Origin: a virus
DNA: 64,000 bases
Direction: 5' to 3' (one strand)
Virus record (IMG/VR): IMGVR_UViG_3300025096_000008
Location: 1-64,000 of that record
The notes below the pieces were generated by a model. It saw nothing but the letters and a program-made list of their open reading frames with translations, did not search any database and was not told the origin of the DNA. Below are positions 17,157-26,246 of the stretch, piece after piece (within the stretch, counting starts at the first letter, position 1; every line of letters begins with the position of its first letter). The position numbers and the translations under genes are program-made.

Positions 17157-19814
17157 ATGTCAGAAGATCCAAAGCCGACCGGGATGATGGAAGAAGATAA
17201 TAGCACCCGTGCTCCAATAGAGACTTTAGAGGATATTACAGCTCAAGAAGGGGAAGTAGAGCAATCTCTCGATCCAGATCTAGTCATCCAGTATTCAGAT
17301 CAAGAGGATGCTGCTCAATCCGTCACTCAAAGTGACCTCAATGAAGCAGAGCTTGCCGAGCTTGACATTGATCAAAGCGAAGTTGATGCAGCCACTCAGG
17401 GAGCAATTGTTGGCTCCATCACAGGAGCATCCAGGAACGAGAGAGAGCGCCAACGGAAGTTACGAAAGCTAGCCCAAGCCGAGACAGGGAGGAAAGTTGC
17501 CGGAGGCAGGAGAAAAAAGCAAGAAGCAAAGGAAGGTGTTTACGAACAGACAGAGCAAGCATATCTGATTCAAAACCTTGAGAAGTTTCTTTTGGCAGAG
17601 ACAACTCCCGAGTCAGAAAGCATGAAAAACCTGATCATTGCAAACTCGAAAGGAAACTTAATAAACACATTGACCATTGGCAATCGACTACTACCTCTTA
17701 TGGGAATAAGCCCAGAACAACTGAGCAGCTTAATACCATACATCAGATTCTTTAAGAGCACAAAGGAGGGCAATGAACGAAACTTAGAAGAGTTTAAGTT
17801 TTCGACGACAAGTCCAAACATGAAAGAATATTTCGAAAGCGGAGCCAACCAGCAGAAGAATGTTGGCTTAAAAAGCTTTTCATGGGAATCAACCGGCGAT
17901 AACTCCTACAATTCCAGAAGATCTTTTCTTGCCGATATCGTTATTACTTTTTCGTCGATGAGCGACCTACAGGCACCCGACCAAGGCATCTCGTGGATGG
18001 ATTTGATTCTCAACAATCCAACAAAAACAGAACTAGAAGGAGAGCCCAAAAGCGAATCTAAATTTAAGCGATACGAAATCCTCGCAGAGATTGGCTATAA
18101 CTTTCCAGATAATGCTCCAGGCTTTACACCTGAACTAAAGGCTTCGATTAGAGAGAGCCGAGTTTTCCTTTCTCTGTATGCCAATACAACAGAATTTGAT
18201 TTTAAAGACGACGGCAGCATTGAGCTCAAAGTGTCGTATACAGCTTCCGGAGAGTTTCTTTCGAATCAATTTAGCTCTAACATTCTCACAATTGGAACAA
18301 TGAGCGAGGAATTAAAATTGGATGCCGAAAAAGAAAGGCTCAAGAAACTGACGGAAGATGTCGCTGATGCCCCAAACAAATCGAAAAAGAAAAAGTCTTT
18401 GGAAGAGCAAATAAAAGATCTGGAGGTATCCATCGAAGAGAAAACCCAAAGGAACAGGGCATCCAACTATGCTAAATTCCTCCAGCACCTCGTCACTCAT
18501 CAGCGACTATTCACATTCACCGTGACAGAATCTCAGTATAAAAAAGGAATACTACCCAACAACAAAGAGTTGGATAGACTGCTCCAAGAAGCACCCGACG
18601 CAGATGTTGTACAGGATACTGTTAAGGAGCTGAAGAAAAAAGAGGAGGCTGGCAAAAACTTAGATAAGAAGCCGACTCCGACAGGCAAAAGAACCATATC
18701 ATATTTCTACCTCGGCGATCTTATGAACTATATGGCGGAATCCCTTAAGGAAAAGCCAGGGGAAGAAAGCTCAATGGCTTCTGAAGTGATAATCGGCGAT
18801 TATGAATTTTATATATTCCCTCCATACGATCCCAAAAAGAAGCTTGCTACCAAAGCCATTGTATCGGAGGAAGTTAAGAAAATGAGAGCCAATCTCTCTA
18901 CTTTACCGATATCTCTTGATATGTATAACCTCTTTATGTATGAGAATGCAATGAAGGAAGGAAGGGACACTTGGACATTCTTCGATTTCGTAAAAAAGGT
19001 AACTTCAGAGTTAGTAGATAATGCTGTTAATAGTTATGTTAAAAACCGGATTAACGACGAGGCAAAAAAGTCATTCACTTTTGGCAAGCCATCGATAAAG
19101 AGCACTGTTACCTCGGGGTACTCTAAGGCACTTATTGGGGTAAAGGGCGGCTGCCCCGCCACCATCAACACCCCTGGTACGGATTTTAGGATTGCTCCCC
19201 CCGAGACTCTTGAGCCTACATCCACCAAATTTATTCCTCCGAATAATTTCTTTATTATTTACGGTGCCAGAGTGCCTGCCTCTATTCGACGAGGCACTGA
19301 CGAGCAGGTAAATGCCCAAAATGGTGTCTACCACCTTGTCACTGGTGCCGATAGAGGAATAGTAAAGGGGATCAAATTTAAACAGAAAGCGAACAGACTT
19401 AGAGATCAGAACATCTTGAAGTCAAGAGACACCGGAAATGTTGATGTGGGGGTGCTGAAGCTCCCCTACAATGCAACGGTGGAGATTATGGGCACCTCTC
19501 CGTTCTATCCTGGTCAGGCACTATTTATTAGCCCTGCTCTTGTTGGAGTGGGCACACTAGACTCTAGAAAATCCATCGCCAAGAAGCTCGGTCTGGGCGG
19601 CTTCTACATTGTCCACAAAGTATCTTCTGATATATCCATGGGGATTCTCCAGAGCACGGTTGAATGTAACTGGGAAACTTTCCCCACCCCCGATCAGCAG
19701 ACTTTAGATGACAAAGAAGCCGATGATGCAACGCTAGATCCATTGAGCAATGACTGTTTCGCCAACCGAGCGATAAAAGAGGATAATATCAATTTCTCAG
19801 GGGAGAGCCCATGA
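17157..19814 (+). CDS. Large baseplate hub / virion structural protein
   Basis: 885 residues. Residues 1-110 are acidic and disordered. Residues ~190-370 form a beta-rich block (KSFSWESTGDNSYNSRRSFLADIVITFSSM). A Lys/Glu coiled coil follows (~390-440). The last ~200 residues (FFIIYGARVPASIRRGTDEQ, GIVKGIKFKQKANRLRDQ, LPYNATVEIMGTSPFYPGQALFISP, GGFYIVHKVSSDISMGILQSTVEC) have the order of strands seen in hub proteins of the gp27/gpD type. It overlaps the next gene by 4 bases. Hub assignment is an inference from the C-terminal pattern and location. Confidence 0.6.
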   Translation: MSEDPKPTGMMEEDNSTRAPIETLEDITAQEGEVEQSLDPDLVIQYSDQEDAAQSVTQSDLNEAELAELDIDQSEVDAATQGAIVGSITGASRNERERQRKLRKLAQAETGRKVAGGRRKKQEAKEGVYEQTEQAYLIQNLEKFLLAETTPESESMKNLIIANSKGNLINTLTIGNRLLPLMGISPEQLSSLIPYIRFFKSTKEGNERNLEEFKFSTTSPNMKEYFESGANQQKNVGLKSFSWESTGDNSYNSRRSFLADIVITFSSMSDLQAPDQGISWMDLILNNPTKTELEGEPKSESKFKRYEILAEIGYNFPDNAPGFTPELKASIRESRVFLSLYANTTEFDFKDDGSIELKVSYTASGEFLSNQFSSNILTIGTMSEELKLDAEKERLKKLTEDVADAPNKSKKKKSLEEQIKDLEVSIEEKTQRNRASNYAKFLQHLVTHQRLFTFTVTESQYKKGILPNNKELDRLLQEAPDADVVQDTVKELKKKEEAGKNLDKKPTPTGKRTISYFYLGDLMNYMAESLKEKPGEESSMASEVIIGDYEFYIFPPYDPKKKLATKAIVSEEVKKMRANLSTLPISLDMYNLFMYENAMKEGRDTWTFFDFVKKVTSELVDNAVNSYVKNRINDEAKKSFTFGKPSIKSTVTSGYSKALIGVKGGCPATINTPGTDFRIAPPETLEPTSTKFIPPNNFFIIYGARVPASIRRGTDEQVNAQNGVYHLVTGADRGIVKGIKFKQKANRLRDQNILKSRDTGNVDVGVLKLPYNATVEIMGTSPFYPGQALFISPALVGVGTLDSRKSIAKKLGLGGFYIVHKVSSDISMGILQSTVECNWETFPTPDQQTLDDKEADDATLDPLSNDCFANRAIKEDNINFSGESP

Positions 19815-21031
19815 AGCTAAGTTTTGGATCTAACAGTCTCCCAGCAAGCAGCTCTTATAGCGAGAGGCTGTCATATATAAAGAACTACCCTGTCGGCATT
19901 TTAGAGCAGAGCTCTGCCGACTATTGGTACGACCATGTTTTATTTGGAAGGATTGATAAGAATCAAGACTCAATATACCCCTCCCAGAACTTCCTAAAAG
20001 AAATACCCGATTACGAGACAAGTGTGGTAGCTTTGAACTTTGTAGCAGATGCCTTTACCACATTCCGAAGAAATATGGACTTACTTGGTTCAGATGGAAT
20101 GCTGTATGCCGGAGGGTTTATAAAGGACACGAACTTTCTACAACCCCTTCGAGGCTGGCAAAACGTCAATAGCGATTACGATTCGTTTATAAACTCTTTT
20201 TATAGCAACTACCTCTTCCCATTTCTATCCTCCCCAGAAATCAACGAGCACATCCAAAGCTTCCAGGACTTCGTTGAGCAGTTCACGATACTGATAGATA
20301 GAACAACACTACTCTCGCCATTTACAAAGACAGAATATATAACAAGCAATTTGGGAACTCCAATGTATAGTGGGCTTGCTGTTGAGATCGAAGACTCTCT
20401 CGATCACGGAGACGATCTAGAAAAGATACTATCCTACACTAACGACTCCAACTTCGAAATATACAGGCAGATTGCAGCAAACAATGGATTCGTTCTCGAT
20501 AAGAATGCCCCGTGGAGATTGCTAGCACTACCATATGCCCCTCAGATTCAAAATCATATGAATACCTACGGGATAAACTCCGAAACTATGGTAGACAAAT
20601 ACTATTATCGCTCCCATCATTTTGATATACCAAACCTCAAAGTGTACATGAGAGAGTTCTACAATGCCTTCGTCAAAACCCTTCCGACAGTCAGAATCCC
20701 CCTCGTGGGAGGAAAAGGTAAAAAGAAAAGCTTGACAAAGATTATCCATCGTGATACCATTAGCAAAGAACAATATAACGAGGAGTGGTATTTTGATAAT
20801 TCATTCTGGATTAGGCTGTATGTGTTTATTAGAGCGAAAGAGACGAACCGAGACTGGAACCAATACAAGCTTGACCAGGTTGCCTCAAAGGCAGCAGAGT
20901 TTTTTCTCTACTCCGGAGAAGAAGCAGCATACAAATTCATCAATAAAGAGGTCCGCCGACCGTGGAAAGAAAGCTCTCAGATAGACAAATATCGCCGAGG
21001 AACTTTCATGCTTAAAAGAAAGCGAGGATAG
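19811..21031 (+). CDS. Virion/baseplate-associated protein of unknown function
   Basis: 406 residues, rich in aromatic residues (many Tyr/Phe/Trp), no signal peptide. It includes PWRLLALPYAPQIQNHMNTYG and a C-terminal AYKFINKEVRRPWKESSQIDKYRRGTFMLKRKRG. The ATGA overlap with the hub-like gene means coupled translation and suggests equimolar structural partners. The family is unknown to me. It is the last gene of the structural block before the polymerase. Confidence 0.65.
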   Translation: MKLSFGSNSLPASSSYSERLSYIKNYPVGILEQSSADYWYDHVLFGRIDKNQDSIYPSQNFLKEIPDYETSVVALNFVADAFTTFRRNMDLLGSDGMLYAGGFIKDTNFLQPLRGWQNVNSDYDSFINSFYSNYLFPFLSSPEINEHIQSFQDFVEQFTILIDRTTLLSPFTKTEYITSNLGTPMYSGLAVEIEDSLDHGDDLEKILSYTNDSNFEIYRQIAANNGFVLDKNAPWRLLALPYAPQIQNHMNTYGINSETMVDKYYYRSHHFDIPNLKVYMREFYNAFVKTLPTVRIPLVGGKGKKKSLTKIIHRDTISKEQYNEEWYFDNSFWIRLYVFIRAKETNRDWNQYKLDQVASKAAEFFLYSGEEAAYKFINKEVRRPWKESSQIDKYRRGTFMLKRKRG

Positions 21032-21032
21032 C

Positions 21033-22208
21033 TTGTTTTACATAACTCTTGATTCGAAGGAAGAGTGTTTAGGATATTACTATGACGGCGCCATCCACGA
21101 TACGAGCCCCGATCCCGACAAAAACAATGTAACATGGGACTACTCCCATTCCCATCACCAAGACGGAATAGAGTATCTGAAGCTTTATTGTGGCGGCAAA
21201 TCTTTGGGAGAAATGTGCCCCGACCATCTGGGTAGAGACTGGGACGGAGCACTGGAAAAAAGAAAGGCATTCGAAACAGCCATCAAGAATAGTAAAATAG
21301 AAGTTCAAGATGTATGTATATACGATCTGGTTCCGCCATGGTTTATGAAAGAAATCTCCCAGCTCAAATGTGAGATTCTTGAGCATGTTCATCAAAACCT
21401 CCACAAGCCAGAGGCATACGACTTCATGCTTGGGCTGGAAAAACTATTTGCCGGAATCAAAGAAAACACTCTCAAGATTGATACATCGAGCCTCCGAGGC
21501 AAGCTCGGAAATTCGGCAGTTAGAAACTTCCTCCATAGAGTCAGAGGAAAGACTTCGATAGAATACAATCAGTTCGGGACTATTACCGGCAGGCTAACAG
21601 TAGCAAATTCTAGCTTTCCCATTCTAAACATTGAGCGATCTCTCAGGGAAATAGTCAAGCCAAATAACGATCTGTTTGTGGAGTTTGATTACAATGCTGC
21701 CGAACTAAGAACACTACTCTCTCTATCTGGACAAGAGCAGCCGAAAAGAGATATCCACGAGTGGAATATTGAGAATGTCTTCAAAAAGGAAATGACCAGA
21801 GCCGAAGCGAAGAAGAAGATCTTCTCTGCGATATATAATCCGAACATTGACCAAGACTACTACAAGGTGGAAAAGGTATTAAAAAAGTATTACAACTCAG
21901 GTAAGATCAAGACTCCATACGGAAGAGAAATAGAGTGTGACGACGGACATGCCCTGAACTATATTTTACAGAGCACTACTAGCGATCTGGTTCTTGATCA
22001 AGCTATGAAGATAAACAAGATCCTAGAGGGGAAGAAATCTAAGATAGTATTCTTGATCCACGACAGTTTTGTGGTGGATTTGGCACAGGAAGAGCGAGCC
22101 TTGATATACGAGATCAAGGAAATTTTTTCCCGGAACAAAATTGGAGATTTTTTAGTCAATGTTAGTGCCGGCAGAGACTTTGGCAATATGAGGAGGATTG
22201 ATATATGA
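21033..22208 (+). CDS. Mini family-A DNA polymerase (PolA polymerase domain)
   Basis: 391 residues with TTG start after GCGAGG; it begins one base after the previous stop. The family-A core is visible: TGRLTVANSSFPILNI (template-binding), motif A LFVEFDYNAAELRTLLSLSG (~213-232, catalytic Asp), motif B with exact R-x3-K-x3-F-x3-Y spacing in RAEAKKKIFSAIY (O-helix, ~256-268), and motif C LIHDSFVVD (~341). Motif C has Ser where PolA has Glu (HDE). There is no 5' or 3'-5' exonuclease domain: the N-terminal ~130 residues are short and divergent. It may fill gaps or repair next to DnaE. Activity is likely but unproven because of the HDS change. Confidence 0.85.
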   Translation: MFYITLDSKEECLGYYYDGAIHDTSPDPDKNNVTWDYSHSHHQDGIEYLKLYCGGKSLGEMCPDHLGRDWDGALEKRKAFETAIKNSKIEVQDVCIYDLVPPWFMKEISQLKCEILEHVHQNLHKPEAYDFMLGLEKLFAGIKENTLKIDTSSLRGKLGNSAVRNFLHRVRGKTSIEYNQFGTITGRLTVANSSFPILNIERSLREIVKPNNDLFVEFDYNAAELRTLLSLSGQEQPKRDIHEWNIENVFKKEMTRAEAKKKIFSAIYNPNIDQDYYKVEKVLKKYYNSGKIKTPYGREIECDDGHALNYILQSTTSDLVLDQAMKINKILEGKKSKIVFLIHDSFVVDLAQEERALIYEIKEIFSRNKIGDFLVNVSAGRDFGNMRRIDI

Positions 22209-22519
22209 AATACGATAAACTCGTTCGAGATAAAGTACCACATCGTCTAATAAAGGAGAAGAAGGTATTCTCATGCCGAGAGGCACTGAAAGAGGAATAC
22301 TTAGATTATGTTGATGACGCATTGCTTGAGCATGTAAATGGCTATTTGGAGAATCGATCTCTCGAAGCACTGGCAGAAGTCTTGGAAGTGGTGTATACTC
22401 TTTCTCTTGAGCTGGGATACACCATCGACGAGCTTATGGAAGAAAGAATCCAGAAAGAGGCTGACCTTGGGGCATATTACGAGGGAATCATCCTAGAGGA
22501 AGTGAAAGAAGATGATTAA
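22205..22519 (+). CDS. MazG-like nucleotide pyrophosphohydrolase
   Basis: 104 residues starting MKYDKLVRDKVPHRLIKEK, the hallmark of the phosphoribosyl-ATP pyrophosphohydrolase-like MazG subfamily. The metal-binding helix acidic residues lie in LKEEYLDYVDDALLEHVNGYLENRSLEALAEVLEVVY (ExxxD-type, here EEYLD / EVLE). Such enzymes hydrolyse non-canonical or signalling nucleotides and are frequent in phages. It overlaps the polymerase gene by ATGA and the following gene by 8 bases. Confidence 0.8.
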   Translation: MKYDKLVRDKVPHRLIKEKKVFSCREALKEEYLDYVDDALLEHVNGYLENRSLEALAEVLEVVYTLSLELGYTIDELMEERIQKEADLGAYYEGIILEEVKEDD

Positions 22520-23354
22520 TGTGATTGGCTTGGGCAAAGTCGGATGTGCTATAGCCGAGAAGTTTAGAAAGCATCCCCAGTATGAAGTATATAAGATAGG
22601 AGCAGGGCTTCCCGATAAGGATAATAAGAACTGCTTTTCCATCAAGAAGAGATCGGCACCAGAAGACTACGAAGATAAGTTCCCAGCAAGGGTTACGAAT
22701 GCTCTCAAGAAGATTGACGGTGACATTCTCTTTGTGGTTTCTGGCGGCACAGATATTTCCTCAGCATCGCTAAGAATACTGGAGGCAGTAAGTCCGAGAA
22801 GGATAGAGGTACTATACATAAAGCCAGACCTTACTGACGATCATTCAAAGAACCTCGACAGAGTGGTATCTAATGTATTCCAGGAATATGCTCGCTCTGG
22901 GCTATTCGAGAGACTCTATCTTATTTCAAATTCCGCAATCGAAAAAGTCATTGGGAATATTCCGATTGGCAGATATCAAGACACGATCAATGAATTTGTC
23001 TCTTCCACCATTCATATGCTAAATGTCTATAGAAACACCGAAGCAGTAATGTCCAGCTACCCAAAGGAGTCTGGTATTTGCCGGATTTGTACTATAGGAA
23101 TCGGTGAGATGGAAAAAATGGCAGATCAGATGTGCTTTTCTCTTGACAATGTGAACGAAAAGAGCTATTATTTTGCTATAAACAAAAAACAGGTAGATAA
23201 TGATTCTGATCTCCTCTTTAGGGTAAAGAAGAGAGTAACACAAAAAGACGAGGACATAAAAGTAGGTTTTGGAGTATACTCAACGGAATATGACAAGAAC
23301 TACATCTATATTGTTTCTCAAACAAAGATAATTCAAGGAGTAAACTATGGTTAA
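22512..23354 (+). CDS. FtsZ/tubulin-like or Rossmann nucleotide-binding protein
   Basis: 280 residues. It begins MINVIGLGKVGCAIAEKF, a strand-Gly-rich loop-helix as in FtsZ or NAD-binding folds, followed by ILFVVSGGTDISSASLRILE (~70-92), placed like the tubulin signature GGGTGSG, and IEVLYIKPD. The C-terminal third (KSYYFAINKKQVDN, VGFGVYSTEYDKNYIYIVSQT) is beta-rich. Similar proteins are, to my memory, common but uncharacterised in marine T4-like phages. It lies between MazG-like and SSB genes. GTPase or filament function is a hypothesis. A plain dehydrogenase-like Rossmann fold is the alternative. Confidence 0.6.
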   Translation: MINVIGLGKVGCAIAEKFRKHPQYEVYKIGAGLPDKDNKNCFSIKKRSAPEDYEDKFPARVTNALKKIDGDILFVVSGGTDISSASLRILEAVSPRRIEVLYIKPDLTDDHSKNLDRVVSNVFQEYARSGLFERLYLISNSAIEKVIGNIPIGRYQDTINEFVSSTIHMLNVYRNTEAVMSSYPKESGICRICTIGIGEMEKMADQMCFSLDNVNEKSYYFAINKKQVDNDSDLLFRVKKRVTQKDEDIKVGFGVYSTEYDKNYIYIVSQTKIIQGVNYG

Positions 23355-23622
23355 AATTTTTACAGGCTCTTTTAAGAAGAAGAACGACGACATTCGGACT
23401 ATGATTTTTGTAAAGCTGGAAGATCTCCCTTCCAGCTTTTTAAGTTCCAAGATCAAGGATGGATCATCTCAGCGAAAAGTACCAGAAGGGCAAGAGCTCG
23501 TATGGGATGTTTCCGAGTCTGCTTTCCGGACATTCAACTGGAACTCAGCACTGGGAGAAGTAGATGTGAAACTACTGGAAGGAAAGGAAAAAGAAAATTT
23601 TGAGAAAAAGCACTTGACATAA
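23347..23622 (+). CDS. Small SH3-barrel-like protein (WYL_2-type candidate)
   Basis: 91 residues, with AAGGAG 8 bases before the ATG. It contains KKNDDIRTMIFVKLEDLPSS and ELVWDVSESAFRTFNWNSAL, resembling small phage beta-barrel proteins that carry the pattern RTMxF...VWD...FRxFNW. The C-terminal end carries the -35 of the SSB promoter within its coding sequence. Function unknown. Confidence 0.7.
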   Translation: MVKIFTGSFKKKNDDIRTMIFVKLEDLPSSFLSSKIKDGSSQRKVPEGQELVWDVSESAFRTFNWNSALGEVDVKLLEGKEKENFEKKHLT

Positions 23623-23642
23623 GAAAAGTGATCTGATATAAT
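23614..23642 (+). promoter_or_regulatory. Consensus sigma70 promoter for SSB
   Basis: TTGACA (23614-23619), 17-base spacer, TATAAT (23637-23642): a perfect match to the bacterial housekeeping consensus. The spacer contains TGATCTGA. Confidence 0.92.
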
Positions 23643-23673
23643 AGTGTCTAACAAAAAGTAAAAGGAGTCATAA

Positions 23674-24426
23674 ATGACAATTGATATGAAAAAAATGAGA
23701 GAAAAGTACAGCACCCTCAAAAACCGAGGTCAGGGTGGTGGTAGTCAGTTCTGGAAACCTTCCGAGGGTTCACAGACTGTACGGATTGTTCCGACTGAAG
23801 ACGGAGATCCTTTCAAGAGCTTTTCTTTCCATTATGGTGTCGGCAAAGAGGGAGGCTTCCTATGTCCAAAGAATAATTTTGGAGAGGACTGCCCAGTATG
23901 TGGCTTTGTTCGTGGTCTTTACCAAGAAGGCGATGAAGAGAGCAAAGCTATGGCACGACAGCTCGGTGTTAAATCTCGATTCTTCTCTCCCGTCCTTGTT
24001 CGAGGGGAAGAGGAGCTTGGAGTCCGTCTATGGGGTTTTTCCAAGACGGTATATGAAACTCTCCTGGGTCTTGTGCTGAATCCGGACTACGGGGATATTA
24101 CGGATATTGAAACTGGTATCGATCTGGATCTACATTACGGTAAGCCACCTGGAGGTCAATTTCCTATGACCAAGGTGACACCAAAGCGACGTTCTAGCCG
24201 CCTTTGCAGCGATAAGATTAGCGAAGAGCAGTGTGAAGGTCTTTTGGGTACTGTACCAGATTTTGAATCTCTCTTTGAGAAAAAGACGACTGTCGAAGTC
24301 CAAGGATTCTTGGACACTCACTTGACAGCCGACAATCCAGAGGAGTTTTCCAGTGAAGTGGAAAAATATCCTGGAAAAAGTGTGAACAAGGTTGATAGTG
24401 CCCTTGACGAATTGATGACTCGTTAG
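23674..24426 (+). CDS. 32: Single-stranded DNA-binding protein (gp32-like)
   Basis: 250 residues. The basic N-terminus (KMREKYSTLKNRG) is followed by the gp32 core: SQFWKPSEGSQTVRIVPTED, then a zinc site formed by an upstream His and FLCPKNNFGEDCPVCGF (~61-77). T4 gp32 is 301 residues with the same His/Cys arrangement. The C-terminus is acidic and ends VDSALDELMTR, the probable partner-binding tail. It coats ssDNA during replication and recombination, next to UvsX. A strong promoter upstream and a terminator downstream make it a monocistronic, highly expressed unit. Confidence 0.93.
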   Translation: MTIDMKKMREKYSTLKNRGQGGGSQFWKPSEGSQTVRIVPTEDGDPFKSFSFHYGVGKEGGFLCPKNNFGEDCPVCGFVRGLYQEGDEESKAMARQLGVKSRFFSPVLVRGEEELGVRLWGFSKTVYETLLGLVLNPDYGDITDIETGIDLDLHYGKPPGGQFPMTKVTPKRRSSRLCSDKISEEQCEGLLGTVPDFESLFEKKTTVEVQGFLDTHLTADNPEEFSSEVEKYPGKSVNKVDSALDELMTR

Positions 24427-24444
24427 ACATCACACACCCACGGG

Positions 24445-24476
24445 GAGGCACAGGGTTAACGGGTGCCTCTTTTTTT
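24445..24476 (+). terminator. Terminator after SSB gene
   Basis: Stem GAGGCAC (24445-24451) / GTGCCTC (24463-24469) with T-run 24470-24476. Confidence 0.88.
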
Positions 24477-24498
24477 ACTTTATTTACGGAGTTGTGCT

Positions 24499-25623
24499 AT
24501 GGCGAGAAGTTTGAAACATAAAAAAGGTTCTTTGAACATCGATGAACTTAGGAAAAAGATCAATAAAAAGGCTGGCATGAATGTAGCACACGATCTTACG
24601 ACAGATAATCCAACTGAAGTCAAAGACTGGATTCCCACAGGCTCCACATGGCTAAATAGTGTCATTTGCCGAGGAAAGACTGCTGGTATCCCGGTAGGAA
24701 AGATATCAGAGATAGCAGGATTAGAAGCCTCCGGAAAGAGCTACATGGCAGCCCAGACAGCAGCCAATGCCCAGAAAATGGGAATCAATGTGGTATACTT
24801 CGACTCAGAATCATCCATCGATCCTACTTTTCTTAGCAAAAGCGGTCTGAATGTCGATGAAGTTCTGTATGTCCAGGCAAGCTCTGTTGAGTTTGTGCTG
24901 GAGACGATTGAGGAGCTCTTGAATTCGACGGAAGATAAGATGCTGTTTATTTGGGACAGTCTCGCCTTGACACCAGCGGTAAGTGATGTAGAGGGAACAT
25001 TTAACCCTAACGAATCGGTAGCTGTCAAGGCTCGTGTATTGGCTAAGGGAATGTCCAAACTAATAGTATCGCTAGCCAACTCACAGTCTACCCTTTTGGT
25101 ATTAAATCAGCTCAAGACAAATCTCCAAGTAGCGAACCCGAAGTACGCGACGGATAGTGAAAAATATACCACTCCTGGAGGCAAGTCGATGATGTATGCC
25201 TACAGTTTGAGAATTTGGCTGACTGGCAAGCGAGGCAAGAAGAGCATCATTGCCGACGACAAGGGTTTTGTCGTCGGCAATGAAGTCAAGGCTCGATTGG
25301 AAAAGTCTCGATTTGGAACAGCCGGCAGAATATGTAATTTCAAGATTATGTGGGGTAATGACATCGGGGTGAGGGATGACGAGAGTTTATTTGAGGCTAT
25401 ACAGTCTTCGGACCAGTTGATAAACTCGGGTCCATGGTGGACTCTCAAATATGGTGATGGATCTGAACAGAAATTCCAAGCCGCCAAGTGGGGCGAATTC
25501 ATGCTGGATTCAAAATTCCGAGATAGAGTCTTGCGGCTTGTGGACGAAGAGGTCGTCCTGAAGTTTGATAATAGGGATGTAGATGCCCAACACTTTTACG
25601 ATGAAGCAGAAGCAGAGGTATAG
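24499..25623 (+). CDS. uvsX: UvsX/RecA recombinase
   Basis: 374 residues from ATG 24499 (MARSLKHKKG). The longer GTG reading at 24463 would lie in the terminator. Walker A is GLEASGKSY (~74-82), the Walker B region is MLFIWDSLALTPAV, and loop-like segments follow with LLVLNQLKTN, SEKYTTPGGKSMMY and KARLEKSRFG. It forms helical filaments on ssDNA and catalyses strand exchange for recombination-dependent replication. Its position after gp32 fits a T4-like recombination module. A ClpP gene begins two bases after its stop. Confidence 0.93.
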   Translation: MARSLKHKKGSLNIDELRKKINKKAGMNVAHDLTTDNPTEVKDWIPTGSTWLNSVICRGKTAGIPVGKISEIAGLEASGKSYMAAQTAANAQKMGINVVYFDSESSIDPTFLSKSGLNVDEVLYVQASSVEFVLETIEELLNSTEDKMLFIWDSLALTPAVSDVEGTFNPNESVAVKARVLAKGMSKLIVSLANSQSTLLVLNQLKTNLQVANPKYATDSEKYTTPGGKSMMYAYSLRIWLTGKRGKKSIIADDKGFVVGNEVKARLEKSRFGTAGRICNFKIMWGNDIGVRDDESLFEAIQSSDQLINSGPWWTLKYGDGSEQKFQAAKWGEFMLDSKFRDRVLRLVDEEVVLKFDNRDVDAQHFYDEAEAEV

Positions 25624-25625
25624 AA

Positions 25626-26234
25626 ATGAAAATGTTAAAGCAAGATAAATACTGGGGGAGCACTAGTGATATCCGCCTAGACGACAGCAGCTCGAACGAG
25701 AATGAGGTATCTTCCTTAAACAACAGGATCTATTTCTACTCAGAAGTAACTCGACCGGAATGTCTGGCACTAAACAAAAACATCCAGACCCTATCTGATG
25801 CTATGTGCACAAATGGTCATAACTACAATATTCCAGTTCCCCCAATCCGGTTACATATCAGTTCCTATGGAGGCTCTGTCTTCGCCGGACTTTCATCGGT
25901 GGATTATATAATGGCTTCCAAGGCACCGATCCACTCGGTAGTAGAGGGATGTGCAGCATCAGCAGCAACACTGATGAGTGTCGTGGCTGAAAAGCGATAC
26001 ATCCATAAGAATTCATTTATGCTCATTCATCAGCTATCTTCTGGTATGTGGGGCAAATTTGAAGAGCTCAAGGACAGCATGGAGAATTGTGAGATTTTGA
26101 TGCAGACCATCAGGGAGATCTACAACAAACACACTAACATTCCAAAAAAGAAGCTTGACGAGATTCTCAAGCACGATTTGTGGTTCGATGCTGACACTTG
26201 TCTAAAGTATGGCTTAGTTGACGAAATTATTTGA
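25626..26234 (+). CDS. clpP: ClpP-like serine protease
   Basis: 202 residues with the ClpP core: IRLHISSYGGSVFAGLSSVDYI, the nucleophile Ser in GCAASAATLMSV (~110), catalytic His in FMLIHQLSSGMWGK (~133) and the Asp region KHDLWFDADTCLKYGLVDEII at the C-terminus. The N-terminal ~35 residues are longer than mature ClpP and could be a propeptide. ClpP forms a tetradecameric chamber that needs a ClpX/ClpA-type unfoldase, and none is seen in this window, so it may use the host ATPase or process phage proteins. It overlaps no neighbour and is probably co-transcribed with uvsX. Confidence 0.9.
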   Translation: MKMLKQDKYWGSTSDIRLDDSSSNENEVSSLNNRIYFYSEVTRPECLALNKNIQTLSDAMCTNGHNYNIPVPPIRLHISSYGGSVFAGLSSVDYIMASKAPIHSVVEGCAASAATLMSVVAEKRYIHKNSFMLIHQLSSGMWGKFEELKDSMENCEILMQTIREIYNKHTNIPKKKLDEILKHDLWFDADTCLKYGLVDEII

Positions 26235-26246
26235 GCTGATTCGTAG

